Shown here: in pieces, positions 1 through 7,999 of the stretch
How the letters are laid out: every line of letters starts with the position of its first letter
How positions within the stretch are numbered: the first letter of the stretch is position 1
Origin: Ulvibacter algarum
Lineage (GTDB): Bacteria > Bacteroidota > Bacteroidia > Flavobacteriales > Flavobacteriaceae
NCBI GenBank assembly: GCA_947488905.1
Contig: CANLBJ010000004.1
Location: forward strand, 1-64,000
Direction: 5' to 3'
Length of the DNA: 64,000 nucleotides
Notes under the pieces: model-generated
What the model saw: only the letters and a program-made list of their open reading frames with translations
Databases searched by the model: none
What the model was told of the DNA's origin: nothing
Made by a program: the position numbers and the translations under genes

Positions 1-2211
1 GACGCTACGCCACCAACTATTACTTGCCTAAGTGATCAAACTGAAGATGCAGGTACAAACTGTATGTTTACAATACCTGATTATACAGCATTAGTAACAG
101 CAACAGATGCTTGTGGTACGGTAACGGTAACTCAAAACCCGCCACTTGGTACAATGGTTGGACTTGGTGACACAACAGTTACACTAACTGCAAATGATGG
201 AACATTAACTACACCGTGTGTATTCATTCTAACGGTAGAAGATAACACACCAATAGACTTAGTTTGTCCGCCTACTCAAAATGAAACGGCAGATATATCT
301 AATATGTTTACGCTACCTGATTACTCTACATTAGCAACAGCAACAGACAACTGCGGAACACCTACGCTATCTCAATCTCCAGCAGCAGGTGCTGTGGTAG
401 GATTAGGGACCACTGTAGTTACAATCACAGCAACTAGTGGGACAGAAACGATAACCTGTATGTTTGATGTAGTAGTCAACTCAGCTACAGCTCCAAATAT
501 TACTTGTCCAGCTGATCAAATAGAAGATGCTAGTGCTACTTGCGAATTTATAGTTCCTGATTATACGACTAGCGCAACAGTTACTAATGGTTCTGGGACA
601 GGAACAATTACACAAATGCCTACTGCAGGTACAATTGTTAATTCGGGTATTACAACAGTAACATTAAACTTAACAGATGGTGCTTTTACAGATAGCTGTA
701 ACTTTAGCTTGACTGTTAATGACGTTACGTCACCAACTATTACTTGCCTAAGTGATCAAACAGAAACAGCAAGTGCTACTTGTGATTTTGTAATACCAGA
801 TTATGCTTCGTTAATTGTTGCAACAGACAGTTGTAGTGCTACGGTAACAGTTACTCAAGACCCTATCGCTGGATCAATTGCAGCAGTGGGAACTACGGTG
901 ATTACTATTATGGCAACAGATGGTACAAATACAGACACTTGTACATTTAACTTATTTGTAGAAGAAACAACACCACCAACGGCTGTTTGCCAAAACATCA
1001 CAGTCGCTCTTGACGCGATGGGTATGGCTACAATAACCGCTGCAGATGTAGATGGAGGTAGTACAGATAACTGTGGTAGTATCACAACATCTATTGACAT
1101 AGACACTTTTGACTGTAGTACAATAGGTGATAATACGGTAACACTAACAGTAACAGATACAACAGGAAACACAAGTACTTGTACCGCTACTGTAACGGTT
1201 ATAGATAACACAAACCCTACAGCTGTTTGTCAAGACCTTACTATTTTCTTAGATGAAGACGGGATGGCTTCAATTACTGTAAATGATATAAACAATGGTA
1301 GTACTGATGCTTGTGGTGTTGCTGATGTAAGTATTGATATTACAGAATTTGATTGTTCTAATTTTGGTGACAACACTGTGACATTGACTGTAACAGACAA
1401 CAACGGTAATACCTCTACTTGTGAAGCTACAGTAACGGTGATGCAGAATAACGTAACGCCTATTGCTATGTGTCAAAACATAACAGTAGTACTAGATGAA
1501 AACGGTATGGCATTTATTACTCCTGCAAACATTAATGCAGGATCTGAAGGAGAAGGATGTAATAATGGATTGACAATAGACATAGACACATTTACGTGTG
1601 ACGACGCTGGGCTTAATCAAGTAACTCTAACTGTTACTAACGGTAACGGAGTAACTGCAAGTTGTGTAGCTACTGTAAATGTGGTAGACACACTTGCTCC
1701 TACTATTACCTGCCCAGAAGAAAATGTGATTCTTGCAGAATTAGTTCCTTTTGAGCTACCTAATTTTGTAGACAACGGTACGGTAATCGTAGAAGATAAC
1801 TGTAACGCTACATTAATTATCACTCAAGATCCACCAGTAGGATCATTTGTAGAAGAAGGAGAAACAGATATTGAAATAACAATTACAGACCCTAGCGGAA
1901 ACACTGACACTTGTAGTTTTACTATTTTTGTAGACCCATCACTTAATGTAGATAACAGCTCTGCATTACTTAAAACGCTAAGCCTCTACCCTAACCCGGC
2001 GAGTTCTTTTATTGTGTTAGAAAACCCTAACTACCTGGATCTTAAAAACGCTATGTTAATTGATATGTCTGGTAGAATAGTGAAGCAATTTGATCTTACG
2101 AGAACAAGCACAGAACGTATTCTAGATATTTCTGAAATAGCTAGCGCAAGCTACTTTTTAACTATTGAAGGTGTAGAAGGATCTATTAACTTTCAGATAA
2201 TTAAGAGATAA
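1..2211 (+). CDS. Secreted HYR/Ig-like repeat protein with T9SS type A sorting domain (5' partial)
   Basis: The reading frame is open from the first base, so the true start lies upstream; 736 residues are visible. They form about eight modules of roughly 80 residues. Modules 1-4 and 8 follow a HYR-like pattern (P-x-I-T-C-P near the start, then D-x-C-x-F near the end). Modules 5-7 are a related type with A-V-C-Q-N-I-T-V, L-D-x-x-G-x-A-x-I-T and S-T-C-x-A-T-V-T-V. The last 75 or so residues begin L-S-L-Y-P-N-P-A and end in I-I-K-R, the pattern of the Por secretion type A C-terminal sorting domain. The protein is therefore expected to be exported through the T9SS to the cell surface or medium. 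Regularly spaced Cys pairs suggest one disulfide per module. Specific ligand unknown. No other gene in the visible window is clearly cotranscribed with it. Confidence 0.9.
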   Translation, partial: DATPPTITCLSDQTEDAGTNCMFTIPDYTALVTATDACGTVTVTQNPPLGTMVGLGDTTVTLTANDGTLTTPCVFILTVEDNTPIDLVCPPTQNETADISNMFTLPDYSTLATATDNCGTPTLSQSPAAGAVVGLGTTVVTITATSGTETITCMFDVVVNSATAPNITCPADQIEDASATCEFIVPDYTTSATVTNGSGTGTITQMPTAGTIVNSGITTVTLNLTDGAFTDSCNFSLTVNDVTSPTITCLSDQTETASATCDFVIPDYASLIVATDSCSATVTVTQDPIAGSIAAVGTTVITIMATDGTNTDTCTFNLFVEETTPPTAVCQNITVALDAMGMATITAADVDGGSTDNCGSITTSIDIDTFDCSTIGDNTVTLTVTDTTGNTSTCTATVTVIDNTNPTAVCQDLTIFLDEDGMASITVNDINNGSTDACGVADVSIDITEFDCSNFGDNTVTLTVTDNNGNTSTCEATVTVMQNNVTPIAMCQNITVVLDENGMAFITPANINAGSEGEGCNNGLTIDIDTFTCDDAGLNQVTLTVTNGNGVTASCVATVNVVDTLAPTITCPEENVILAELVPFELPNFVDNGTVIVEDNCNATLIITQDPPVGSFVEEGETDIEITITDPSGNTDTCSFTIFVDPSLNVDNSSALLKTLSLYPNPASSFIVLENPNYLDLKNAMLIDMSGRIVKQFDLTRTSTERILDISEIASASYFLTIEGVEGSINFQIIKR

Positions 2212-2232
2212 TAAATCTTTATTAAATTTTAC

Positions 2233-2270
2233 AAAACCCCTTTTATAAACGTACTTATAAAAGGGGTTTT
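2233..2270 (+). terminator. Strong rho-independent terminator after the HYR protein
   Basis: A perfect 16-bp inverted repeat (2233-2248 with 2255-2270) has a 6-base loop. The stem starts AAAACCCC and ends GGGGTTTT, so the T-run is part of the stem and the structure could work in either direction. It lies 22 bases after the stop codon. Confidence 0.9.
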
Positions 2271-2314
2271 TATATGTTTTAAGTTTACTACCTTTACTAC
2301 ATAATAATCAAGAT

Positions 2315-2521
2315 ATGACAAAGCTATTTTTACTTTTGCTTTTTACTTTTTCATTAGCTTCTAATTGTGAAAACAAGAAGATTAAAGAATCTTCTAATCA
2401 AGACAAGACAGAAATGCCAGAAAATAAAGAACCTCATGACTCTATATTTGAGAAGTATGAAACACCTCCTATTATCCCGGCAGACAAAAAACTACCCCCT
2501 AAGAAAAACGATTCTATATAA
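2315..2521 (+). CDS. Small putative lipoprotein (68 aa)
   Basis: The product starts with a hydrophobic segment (M-T-K-L-F-L-L-L-L-F-T-F) and a Cys at position 18 preceded by L-A-S-N, a plausible but not ideal lipobox. The rest is short, highly charged and Pro/Lys/Glu rich, with no recognisable fold. The TAA stop overlaps the ATG of the following DoxX-like gene by one base, so the two are probably translationally coupled. I do not recognise a family; small lipoproteins like this are common in Flavobacteriaceae. It could be an outer-membrane or periplasmic tether. Confidence 0.6.
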   Translation: MTKLFLLLLFTFSLASNCENKKIKESSNQDKTEMPENKEPHDSIFEKYETPPIIPADKKLPPKKNDSI

Positions 2522-2874
2522 TGTTACCTTGGCATCAATACATTTTCGGGATTCTGTTTATACTTGCAGGAGCAAACCATTTTAGAACCCCTAAAATCTA
2601 CGAACGGATAATACCACCCTATTTACCATCTCCAAAAATGCTAACTATTTTAAGTGGTATTGTAGAGATGATACTAGGCTTTATGCTACTTAACCCAGAT
2701 ACACAATCTAGTGCGGCTTGGGGTATTATAGGACTACTAGTTATCTTTATCCCTATACATATTTATATGCTTCAAAATAAAAAAGCATCTTTAAAAATGC
2801 CAATGTGGGCACTCATAATTAGATTACCGCTTCAGTTTGCACTTATGTACTGGGCCTATTTATACGTACTATAA
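2521..2874 (+). CDS. DoxX-like small membrane protein
   Basis: 117 residues with about four membrane segments. The N-terminal pattern F-x-x-A-G-x-x-H-F-R-x-P-x-x-Y-x-x-I-I-P-P-x-L-P, followed by L-S-G-I-V-E-M-I-L-G, is typical of DoxX/DoxD-like membrane proteins of about this length. The biochemical role of the short DoxX-like proteins is poorly defined; links to redox or oxidative-stress functions are known for some family members. The start overlaps the stop of the lipoprotein gene, and its own stop overlaps the start of the AlkB-like gene by one base. The three genes therefore look like a tightly packed operon. Confidence 0.8.
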   Translation: MLPWHQYIFGILFILAGANHFRTPKIYERIIPPYLPSPKMLTILSGIVEMILGFMLLNPDTQSSAAWGIIGLLVIFIPIHIYMLQNKKASLKMPMWALIIRLPLQFALMYWAYLYVL

Positions 2875-3491
2875 TGGATCTCTTTTCTTCGGAAATGTCA
2901 CGTGAATTGCAAAGGCTGCCTTTAAAAGATGCTACTGTAACTTATACACGACATTTTTATCCTGAAGAAGAAGCACAAAAGATATATCAAACCTTACTTT
3001 CTGAGATTAAATGGCAGCAGGATGAGATTACCCTTTTTGGTAAGACACACCTTCAGCCGCGACTTACCGCACTCTATGGTGAAGATATGACTCCATATTC
3101 TTATAGTGGCATAGTGATGACGCCTAGCATATTTTCGCGTACGCTAAAAAAAATAAAAGACGATATTGAAGCCTATACTGGAGAGAAATTTAATGCAGTT
3201 TTATGCAATCTTTACCGCGATGGCAAAGACAGTAATGGATGGCATAGTGATGACGAAAAAGAGCTTGGGAAAAATCCATTTATCGCCTCAATAAGTTTTG
3301 GAGGAAAAAGAATGTTTCACTTAAAGCACAAACACGATACTACTGAAACCTTAAAACTCCCATTAGAAAATGGAAGTTTATTATGTATGGGTGCGACTAC
3401 TCAAGCCTTTTACAAACATCAAGTTGCAAAAACAAAGAAACCTGTGTCACCTAGAATTAATCTTACTTTTAGAAAACTAGTTGCTCTATAA
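2874..3491 (+). CDS. AlkB-like 2-oxoglutarate/Fe(II) dioxygenase
   Basis: 205 residues, the usual length for bacterial AlkB/ALKBH2-3-like enzymes. The Fe(II) ligands are visible as H124-x-D126 (in W-H-S-D-D-E) and H182. The 2-oxoglutarate-binding Arg pair is visible as R194 and R200 (P-R-I-N-L-T-F-R). N-L-Y-R-D-G before the HxD motif is also family-typical. The expected reaction is oxidative removal of alkyl groups from N1-methyladenine or N3-methylcytosine in DNA or RNA, releasing formaldehyde. The start ATG overlaps the stop of the DoxX-like gene by one base. The 10-mer CTTCGGAAAT discussed in the findings lies inside the fifth to eighth codons (2887-2896). Confidence 0.9.
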   Translation: MDLFSSEMSRELQRLPLKDATVTYTRHFYPEEEAQKIYQTLLSEIKWQQDEITLFGKTHLQPRLTALYGEDMTPYSYSGIVMTPSIFSRTLKKIKDDIEAYTGEKFNAVLCNLYRDGKDSNGWHSDDEKELGKNPFIASISFGGKRMFHLKHKHDTTETLKLPLENGSLLCMGATTQAFYKHQVAKTKKPVSPRINLTFRKLVAL

Positions 3492-3501
3492 GCAATACTG
3501 A

Positions 3502-4278
3502 TTACCCAAAAATTTCATTTAATACAGTCGCTAGTCTAATACCTCCTTTTTGCAATTGCATTTTTGCTACATCTAGATAATCATACATATAACGATACCC
3601 TAGTTTATCACCTGGTTTTGTGTTTTTATAAATGTCTTTACATAGAACGCGGCTTTCTGCTGCCCAGGTAGCGGCATCTCCTTTTTTAATCACAGCAACT
3701 TGTTCTTTAGATAATCTTTTTCTGTTAGCAGCTAGCTCTGTATAAGACATATTATAGCTTTCTAACATACTTGTATCCCACACAGAGTGAAGGTTTGTAC
3801 CTTTATCAAACCATTGTACCTGCAATTTATTACCACCCTTATCTTCTGCAAGACCTACGTGAAGCGGTTGGTGTAAATCACCTATAAAATGAACTAACAT
3901 TTTTAAATAAAACTCTTTATCATCTCTAGATGATTTTTCGTCTTTTATGATATCAATACATTTATTGATTGCCACAATTACATCTCCTTTTTCACTTTTA
4001 GGGTGTGTCTCATAAGTAGCATCAAATGGAAAACTTACATAATGCCAAGGAGCAAATTCTCTATACTTTTTATCACTACGTATCTCGTCACCAAAGGTAG
4101 AAACTAAAGCTAGTGATTTACCGTTTAATAACTTATCAATTGCTTTTTGAGCTTTTTTAGATAAATGAGCTTCTGCAATGGCACCAATGGTTCTATGACC
4201 ATTTCTGCCCCAATCTGGTGCAGCATTTACTGTAATAGAAAAAAATAGTATAACGCAAAAAGCAAGTCTAGTGATCAT
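3502..4278 (-). CDS. S1/P1-type zinc nuclease, secreted
   Basis: 258 residues. A signal peptide (M-I-T-R-L-A-F to about residue 20, ending V-N-A-A) is followed by D-W-G-R-N-G-H. That is the family's N-terminal Trp and first His, which bind the trinuclear zinc site. Further zinc ligands are in H-F-I-G-D-L-H-Q-P-L-H-V and in N-L-H-S-V-W-D. The family cleaves single-stranded DNA and RNA and removes 3'-phosphates, here in the periplasm or medium, consistent with nucleic-acid scavenging. The gene is convergent with the AlkB-like gene, with only 10 bases between the stops. A TATATTTG box lies 17-24 bases upstream of the start. Confidence 0.92.
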   Translation of the reverse strand: MITRLAFCVILFFSITVNAAPDWGRNGHRTIGAIAEAHLSKKAQKAIDKLLNGKSLALVSTFGDEIRSDKKYREFAPWHYVSFPFDATYETHPKSEKGDVIVAINKCIDIIKDEKSSRDDKEFYLKMLVHFIGDLHQPLHVGLAEDKGGNKLQVQWFDKGTNLHSVWDTSMLESYNMSYTELAANRKRLSKEQVAVIKKGDAATWAAESRVLCKDIYKNTKPGDKLGYRYMYDYLDVAKMQLQKGGIRLATVLNEIFG

Positions 4279-4294
4279 AGTGAAAAATTTTATA

Positions 4295-4302
4295 CAAATA
4301 TA
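4295..4302 (-). promoter_or_regulatory. Candidate -7 box for the S1/P1 nuclease gene
   Basis: The minus strand reads TATATTTG, a full match to the Bacteroidetes -7 consensus TAnnTTTG, 17 bases before the ATG. No TTG is seen at the expected -33 spacing, so this rests on the -7 box alone. Confidence 0.45.
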
Positions 4303-4412
4303 AGGGAGTCTTGTATGTTACTTAATATCTAAATAAACTTTATTTTAATATTACACGTTATAATTATTCTAAGCGTTATAAATTAAATAGTACCTTTATC
4401 TAAACTAGTTTT

Positions 4413-5348
4413 ATGAGACCATTTATCTTTATTTTTTTAAGCTTCTTTTCTACTATTGCATCTGCACAAAATTATACATCACGAGACCTTAAAGTATCAC
4501 CATTTATTGACGGTACGCTACTTATGCCCAGTGAGACTGTAAAACCTAAGCTAGCGATACTAATAGCAGGTAGTGGTCCTACAGATAGAAATGGTAACCA
4601 GAGAATGATGAAGAACAACTCATTAAAACTCCTTGCCGAAAGTTTAAGTAATGAAGGTATTGCCACTTTTAGATATGATAAACGTATTGTAAAGCTTATG
4701 CAAGAGCGCACTAACTTTAGCGAAAAAGATTTTAAATTTGACGACTTTATAGAAGATGCAACTGCAGTGGTTGACTTTTTTACAAAAACAGATGATTTTT
4801 CTGGAGTGTATGTCGTTGGTCATAGCCAGGGCTCTCTCGTAGGTATGGCAGCAATAAGTGCTCGTAATGATGTAGCTGGTTTTGTGTCTATCGCTGGACC
4901 AGGACAGTCTATAGATAAGGTTATTATAGACCAACTAGGCAAACAAGCACCAGGTTTGAAAGAGAATGCTATCCAAGCATTTAATGAAATAAAATTAACT
5001 GGCGAATCTAAAAACTACAGTCCGGGGTTAGCCTCTATTTTTAGGTCTGACATACAACCTTTTATTGCAAGCTGGATGCAGTATGACCCGCAAACACTTA
5101 TTGCTGGCTTAGAGATTCCTGTTCTAATTATTAACGGGACCAATGATATTCAAGTAGATGTAGATGAAGCAAAAATGCTGCAGAATGCTAATAAAAATGC
5201 CCCTATGGTCTTAGTAGAAAATATGAATCATATTTTTAGAGTAATCACAGAAGTTGGTATGGATAACCAGAAATCTTATAACGAACCTAATAGACCTATT
5301 GCTCCACTATTATCATCTTCAATTTTAGGTTTTATAAAGGAAAACTAA
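4413..5348 (+). CDS. Secreted alpha/beta hydrolase
   Basis: 311 residues. The N-terminus (residues 1-18, ending I-A-S-A-Q) is a typical flavobacterial signal peptide, so the enzyme acts in the periplasm or outside. The fold is shown by the oxyanion segment I-A-G-S-G-P-T-D-R-N-G, the nucleophile elbow G-H-S138-Q-G-S, the acid D245 in N-G-T-N-D and the base H273 in M-N-H-I-F-R. This resembles bacterial serine esterases/acyl hydrolases of the BAAT/YfhR type. The substrate cannot be named. It has its own start region after the divergent nuclease gene, and a UUCG hairpin separates it from the DUF819 gene. Confidence 0.85.
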   Translation: MRPFIFIFLSFFSTIASAQNYTSRDLKVSPFIDGTLLMPSETVKPKLAILIAGSGPTDRNGNQRMMKNNSLKLLAESLSNEGIATFRYDKRIVKLMQERTNFSEKDFKFDDFIEDATAVVDFFTKTDDFSGVYVVGHSQGSLVGMAAISARNDVAGFVSIAGPGQSIDKVIIDQLGKQAPGLKENAIQAFNEIKLTGESKNYSPGLASIFRSDIQPFIASWMQYDPQTLIAGLEIPVLIINGTNDIQVDVDEAKMLQNANKNAPMVLVENMNHIFRVITEVGMDNQKSYNEPNRPIAPLLSSSILGFIKEN

Positions 5349-5352
5349 CACT

Positions 5353-5372
5353 ATTATTTCTTCGGAAATAGT
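5353..5372. repeat. UUCG-tetraloop hairpin containing the ATTTCCGAAG motif
   Basis: Bases 5353-5360 pair with 5365-5372 (8 bp, one G-T pair) around a TTCG loop closed by C-G, an unusually stable tetraloop type. The right half carries CTTCGGAAAT, the dispersed 10-mer of this window. No T-run follows, so it is not a classical terminator; it could stabilise the 3' end of the hydrolase mRNA. Confidence 0.6.
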
Positions 5373-5410
5373 CAAATAAAAAATTGTATTTTGCAGCAAA
5401 ACTTACCATT

Positions 5411-6748
5411 ATGCAAGAGCCAATTATAGAAGCTATTAAAGACAATACCCCAATTTTTACCCAAGACACCATCGTTTTTGGGATCTTAATGGTTTCGCTA
5501 GGTCTTATATTTTACACATCTTCTAAAAAAGAAGGATTCTGGAAAGTTTTTTATAGCGTAGTCCCTGCCCTATTTATGGCATACTTAATACCAGCTATTT
5601 TTACTACCGTTGGTATTATATCACCAGAGTGGACTTCTATCAACGATGCTGGTGAGGCATCTACTGGTAGCTCTAACCTTTATTATATATCAAGTCGTTA
5701 TTTATTGCCAGCAGCCCTCGTATTAATGACTTTAAGTATTGACCTAAAAGCAGTCTTTAATCTAGGTCCAAAAGCACTAATAATGTTCTTAACAGGAACC
5801 GCAGGTATTATTATAGGCGGGCCAGTAGCCGTTTTATTAATAGGCACAATCTCACCAGAAACTGTAGGTGGTGAAGGAGCAGATGCCGTATGGAAAGGAC
5901 TTTCTACACTAGCAGGAAGCTGGATAGGTGGAGGCGCAAACCAAACAGCAATGCTAGAGGTTTATGGTTATAATCAAAAACTCTACGGAGGGATGGTTTT
6001 TGTAGATATAGTGATTGCAAATATCTGGATGGCTATCGTATTAATAGGGATAGGTAAATCTGCAAAAATTGACAAATGGCTAGGTGCAGACACCTCTGCA
6101 ATAGAAGCACTTAAAGAAAAAGTTTCTAATTATGCATTAGCAAAAGAACGCAACCCTTCATTAACAGACTTAATGGTACTCGCTGCTATTGCTTTTGGTA
6201 CGGTAGGTTTTGCTCATTTTGGTGCTGGATATATGAGTGGTTTTTTTACAGACTTTGTAAACGGTCTAGAACCTGGACTTACCCGTAATTTATTTACATT
6301 TTTAAGCTCTTCATTTTTCTGGATGATTTCTATCACAACCATCATTGGGGTGATATTATCTTATACAAAACTAAGAAGTTATGAAGGTGCCGGCGCAAGT
6401 AAATTTGGTAGTGTATTTATCTATATTCTAGTTGCCTCAATAGGTATGAAAATGGATTTAATGCTCATTTTTGATAACCTAGGTCTTATAGCAATAGGTG
6501 CTGTATGGATGACAATTCACGCAATTCTTTTAATTCTAGTGGCAAAACTTATTAAAGCACCATATTTCTTTCTTGCCGTAGGTAGTCAAGCAAATGTAGG
6601 AGGAGCAGCCTCTGCCCCTATTGTCGCATCTGCCTTTCACCCTTCATTAGCTACCGTGGGTGTATTATTAGCAGTATTTGGGTATGCAGTTGGTACTATT
6701 GGTGCCGTTGCTTGTACATTTTTAATGCAATTAGCAGCTGCGAGCTAG
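5411..6748 (+). CDS. DUF819 family membrane protein
   Basis: About 445 residues with some 12 hydrophobic segments. The conserved stretches G-S-W-I-G-G-G-A-N-Q-T-A near the middle and S-Q-A-N-V-G-G-A-A-S-A-P near the C-terminus are the hallmark of the DUF819 family. This family resembles two-fold repeated secondary carriers, but its substrate is unproven. I chose the ATG at 5411; an in-frame TTG at 5384 would add nine residues but lies in AT-rich sequence that is more likely untranslated leader. It is preceded by a hairpin and followed by the DUF4369 lipoprotein gene with its own weak promoter-like box. Confidence 0.88.
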   Translation: MQEPIIEAIKDNTPIFTQDTIVFGILMVSLGLIFYTSSKKEGFWKVFYSVVPALFMAYLIPAIFTTVGIISPEWTSINDAGEASTGSSNLYYISSRYLLPAALVLMTLSIDLKAVFNLGPKALIMFLTGTAGIIIGGPVAVLLIGTISPETVGGEGADAVWKGLSTLAGSWIGGGANQTAMLEVYGYNQKLYGGMVFVDIVIANIWMAIVLIGIGKSAKIDKWLGADTSAIEALKEKVSNYALAKERNPSLTDLMVLAAIAFGTVGFAHFGAGYMSGFFTDFVNGLEPGLTRNLFTFLSSSFFWMISITTIIGVILSYTKLRSYEGAGASKFGSVFIYILVASIGMKMDLMLIFDNLGLIAIGAVWMTIHAILLILVAKLIKAPYFFLAVGSQANVGGAASAPIVASAFHPSLATVGVLLAVFGYAVGTIGAVACTFLMQLAAAS

Positions 6749-6795
6749 AATTATTATTTCTGAAATTTTCTGTTTTTAAGTTCATCTATTTTATA

Positions 6796-6803
6796 CATCT
6801 TTG
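6796..6803 (+). promoter_or_regulatory. Candidate -7 box for the DUF4369 lipoprotein gene
   Basis: CATCTTTG matches TAnnTTTG at all but the first position and lies 20 bases before the ATG at 6824. The -33 region reads TTT rather than TTG. Confidence 0.35.
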
Positions 6804-6823
6804 CCATCTCAAAAAATATAGAT

Positions 6824-7543
6824 ATGCGTATATATAAAATGCTTGGAAGTGCCTTACTAGTTCTTGTAATGATGGCGTCTTGTGGCCCTTCAGAAAACGA
6901 AATGACACTTACAGGAAATGTGGCAGGGTTAAAAAAAGGAACTCTTTTACTCCAGAAGATTGAAGGTGAATCTTTAGTTACTATAGACTCTGTAAAAGTG
7001 CTTGGTGATTCTCATTTTAGCTTTTCAGAAAAAATTGAAAGCCCAGAAGTGTATTATTTATACGTTCGCTTAGAGAGTGGTAAATTACTTGATACTAGAC
7101 TCCCATTTTTTGCAGAAGCTGCTCCTATTAACATTGAGACTACCTTAAAGAACTTTGCTGTAGATGCTGTAATAACTGGATCTACTAACCAAGAATTACT
7201 TGATGAATACTATGCTATAACTAAACGCTATACAGATAAAAATATTGAATATATAGCAGAGGCTTTTAAGGCAGACATTAATAAAAAAGACTCCTTAAAA
7301 ACCGCACTTGAAGAACAACAAATAAGAGTCTTAAAAGGAAAATATTTAGCTTCTGTAAATTATGCACTTAAACATAATGATAATGAAGTAGCACCTTATA
7401 TAATGCTAAGCCAAACAGATGAGGGGAATATCAAGTATCTTGACACGGTATATAATATGCTCACAAAAAGAATTAAAGAGTCAAGCTACGGTGTAGAACT
7501 TGATGAGTATATCAAGTTAAGAAAAGGAGAAAGTAAGCAGTAG
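6824..7543 (+). CDS. DUF4369-domain lipoprotein
   Basis: 239 residues. A short hydrophobic leader ends in the lipobox M-M-A-S-C, followed by G-P-S-E-N, so the mature protein should be lipid-anchored. The next stretch (L-T-G-N-V-A-G-L-K-K-G-T-L-L-L, then S-V-K-V-L-G-D-S-H-F-S-F) is the DUF4369 pattern. This domain usually forms the N-terminal part of Bacteroidetes thioredoxin-like lipoproteins. Here no thioredoxin C-x-x-C follows. The rest is alpha-helical and charged, so this is a DUF4369-only form. Function unknown; likely periplasmic face of a membrane. Confidence 0.8.
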   Translation: MRIYKMLGSALLVLVMMASCGPSENEMTLTGNVAGLKKGTLLLQKIEGESLVTIDSVKVLGDSHFSFSEKIESPEVYYLYVRLESGKLLDTRLPFFAEAAPINIETTLKNFAVDAVITGSTNQELLDEYYAITKRYTDKNIEYIAEAFKADINKKDSLKTALEEQQIRVLKGKYLASVNYALKHNDNEVAPYIMLSQTDEGNIKYLDTVYNMLTKRIKESSYGVELDEYIKLRKGESKQ

Positions 7544-7632
7544 CAGTTTACTGTAAAAAAGTAAATCCTTTTCATTTCTTAAAATTTCAGAAAAAAACAA
7601 TCTATCTTTTAATTCTGAAATAGAATAAACTA

Positions 7633-7667
7633 AAAAAGCCCTAAACAATACATGTTTAGGGCTTTTT
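7633..7667. terminator. Bidirectional terminator between convergent genes
   Basis: A perfect 14-bp stem (7633-7646 with 7654-7667) has a 7-base loop, A-run at the left and T-run at the right (AAAAAGCCCTAAAC / GTTTAGGGCTTTTT). It serves the DUF4369 gene on the plus strand and the 88-aa gene on the minus strand. Confidence 0.9.
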
Positions 7668-7685
7668 AAATTTTATAAGAAAGGC

Positions 7686-7952
7686 TTATAAACTGTTGAT
7701 TCTATCAATCAATTTTCTACCTCTTTCTTCAACTTCTTTGTTGATTGCTTTAAAGTGAGCTTTTTTATCCTCTACTTTTTTAGCGTTAATTTTTACCATC
7801 AACTCATCAAAGTCTGTGATAGCGCTATCAACTATAGCTTGAGAATCTTTTGTATCCTTTTCTGGATTAGTAAGTTCCCAGATGTAAACTGCTTCTATGA
7901 TATCACCTATAACGTAGTTTACGTCTCTTTTTAAATTTCTAACATTTGCCAT
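7686..7952 (-). CDS. Conserved small hypothetical protein (88 aa)
   Basis: A short, highly charged, probably all-helical cytoplasmic protein beginning M-A-N-V-R-N-L-K-R-D-V-N-Y-V, with no signal peptide or membrane segment. I recall similar short proteins in many flavobacteria but know no function. It lies downstream of manA but has a perfect TAnnTTTG box of its own and ends at a strong terminator, so it is probably a separate transcription unit. Proteins of this size and charge often bind nucleic acid or other proteins, but nothing here proves that. Confidence 0.75.
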   Translation of the reverse strand: MANVRNLKRDVNYVIGDIIEAVYIWELTNPEKDTKDSQAIVDSAITDFDELMVKINAKKVEDKKAHFKAINKEVEERGRKLIDRINSL

Positions 7953-7984
7953 AATGGTCTTGTTTTCTTTAAATAATTATTTTG

Positions 7985-7992
7985 CAAAGGTA
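7985..7992 (-). promoter_or_regulatory. Candidate -7 box for the 88-aa gene
   Basis: The minus strand reads TACCTTTG, a full TAnnTTTG match, 32 bases before the ATG and just after the manA stop codon. No clear -33 TTG. Confidence 0.5.
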
Positions 7993-7999
7993 CAAACTA

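Noticed and set aside
5384-5410. TTG start at 5384 for the DUF819 protein
   Set aside because: It adds only nine non-conserved residues in leader sequence; the ATG at 5411 gives a normal membrane-protein start.
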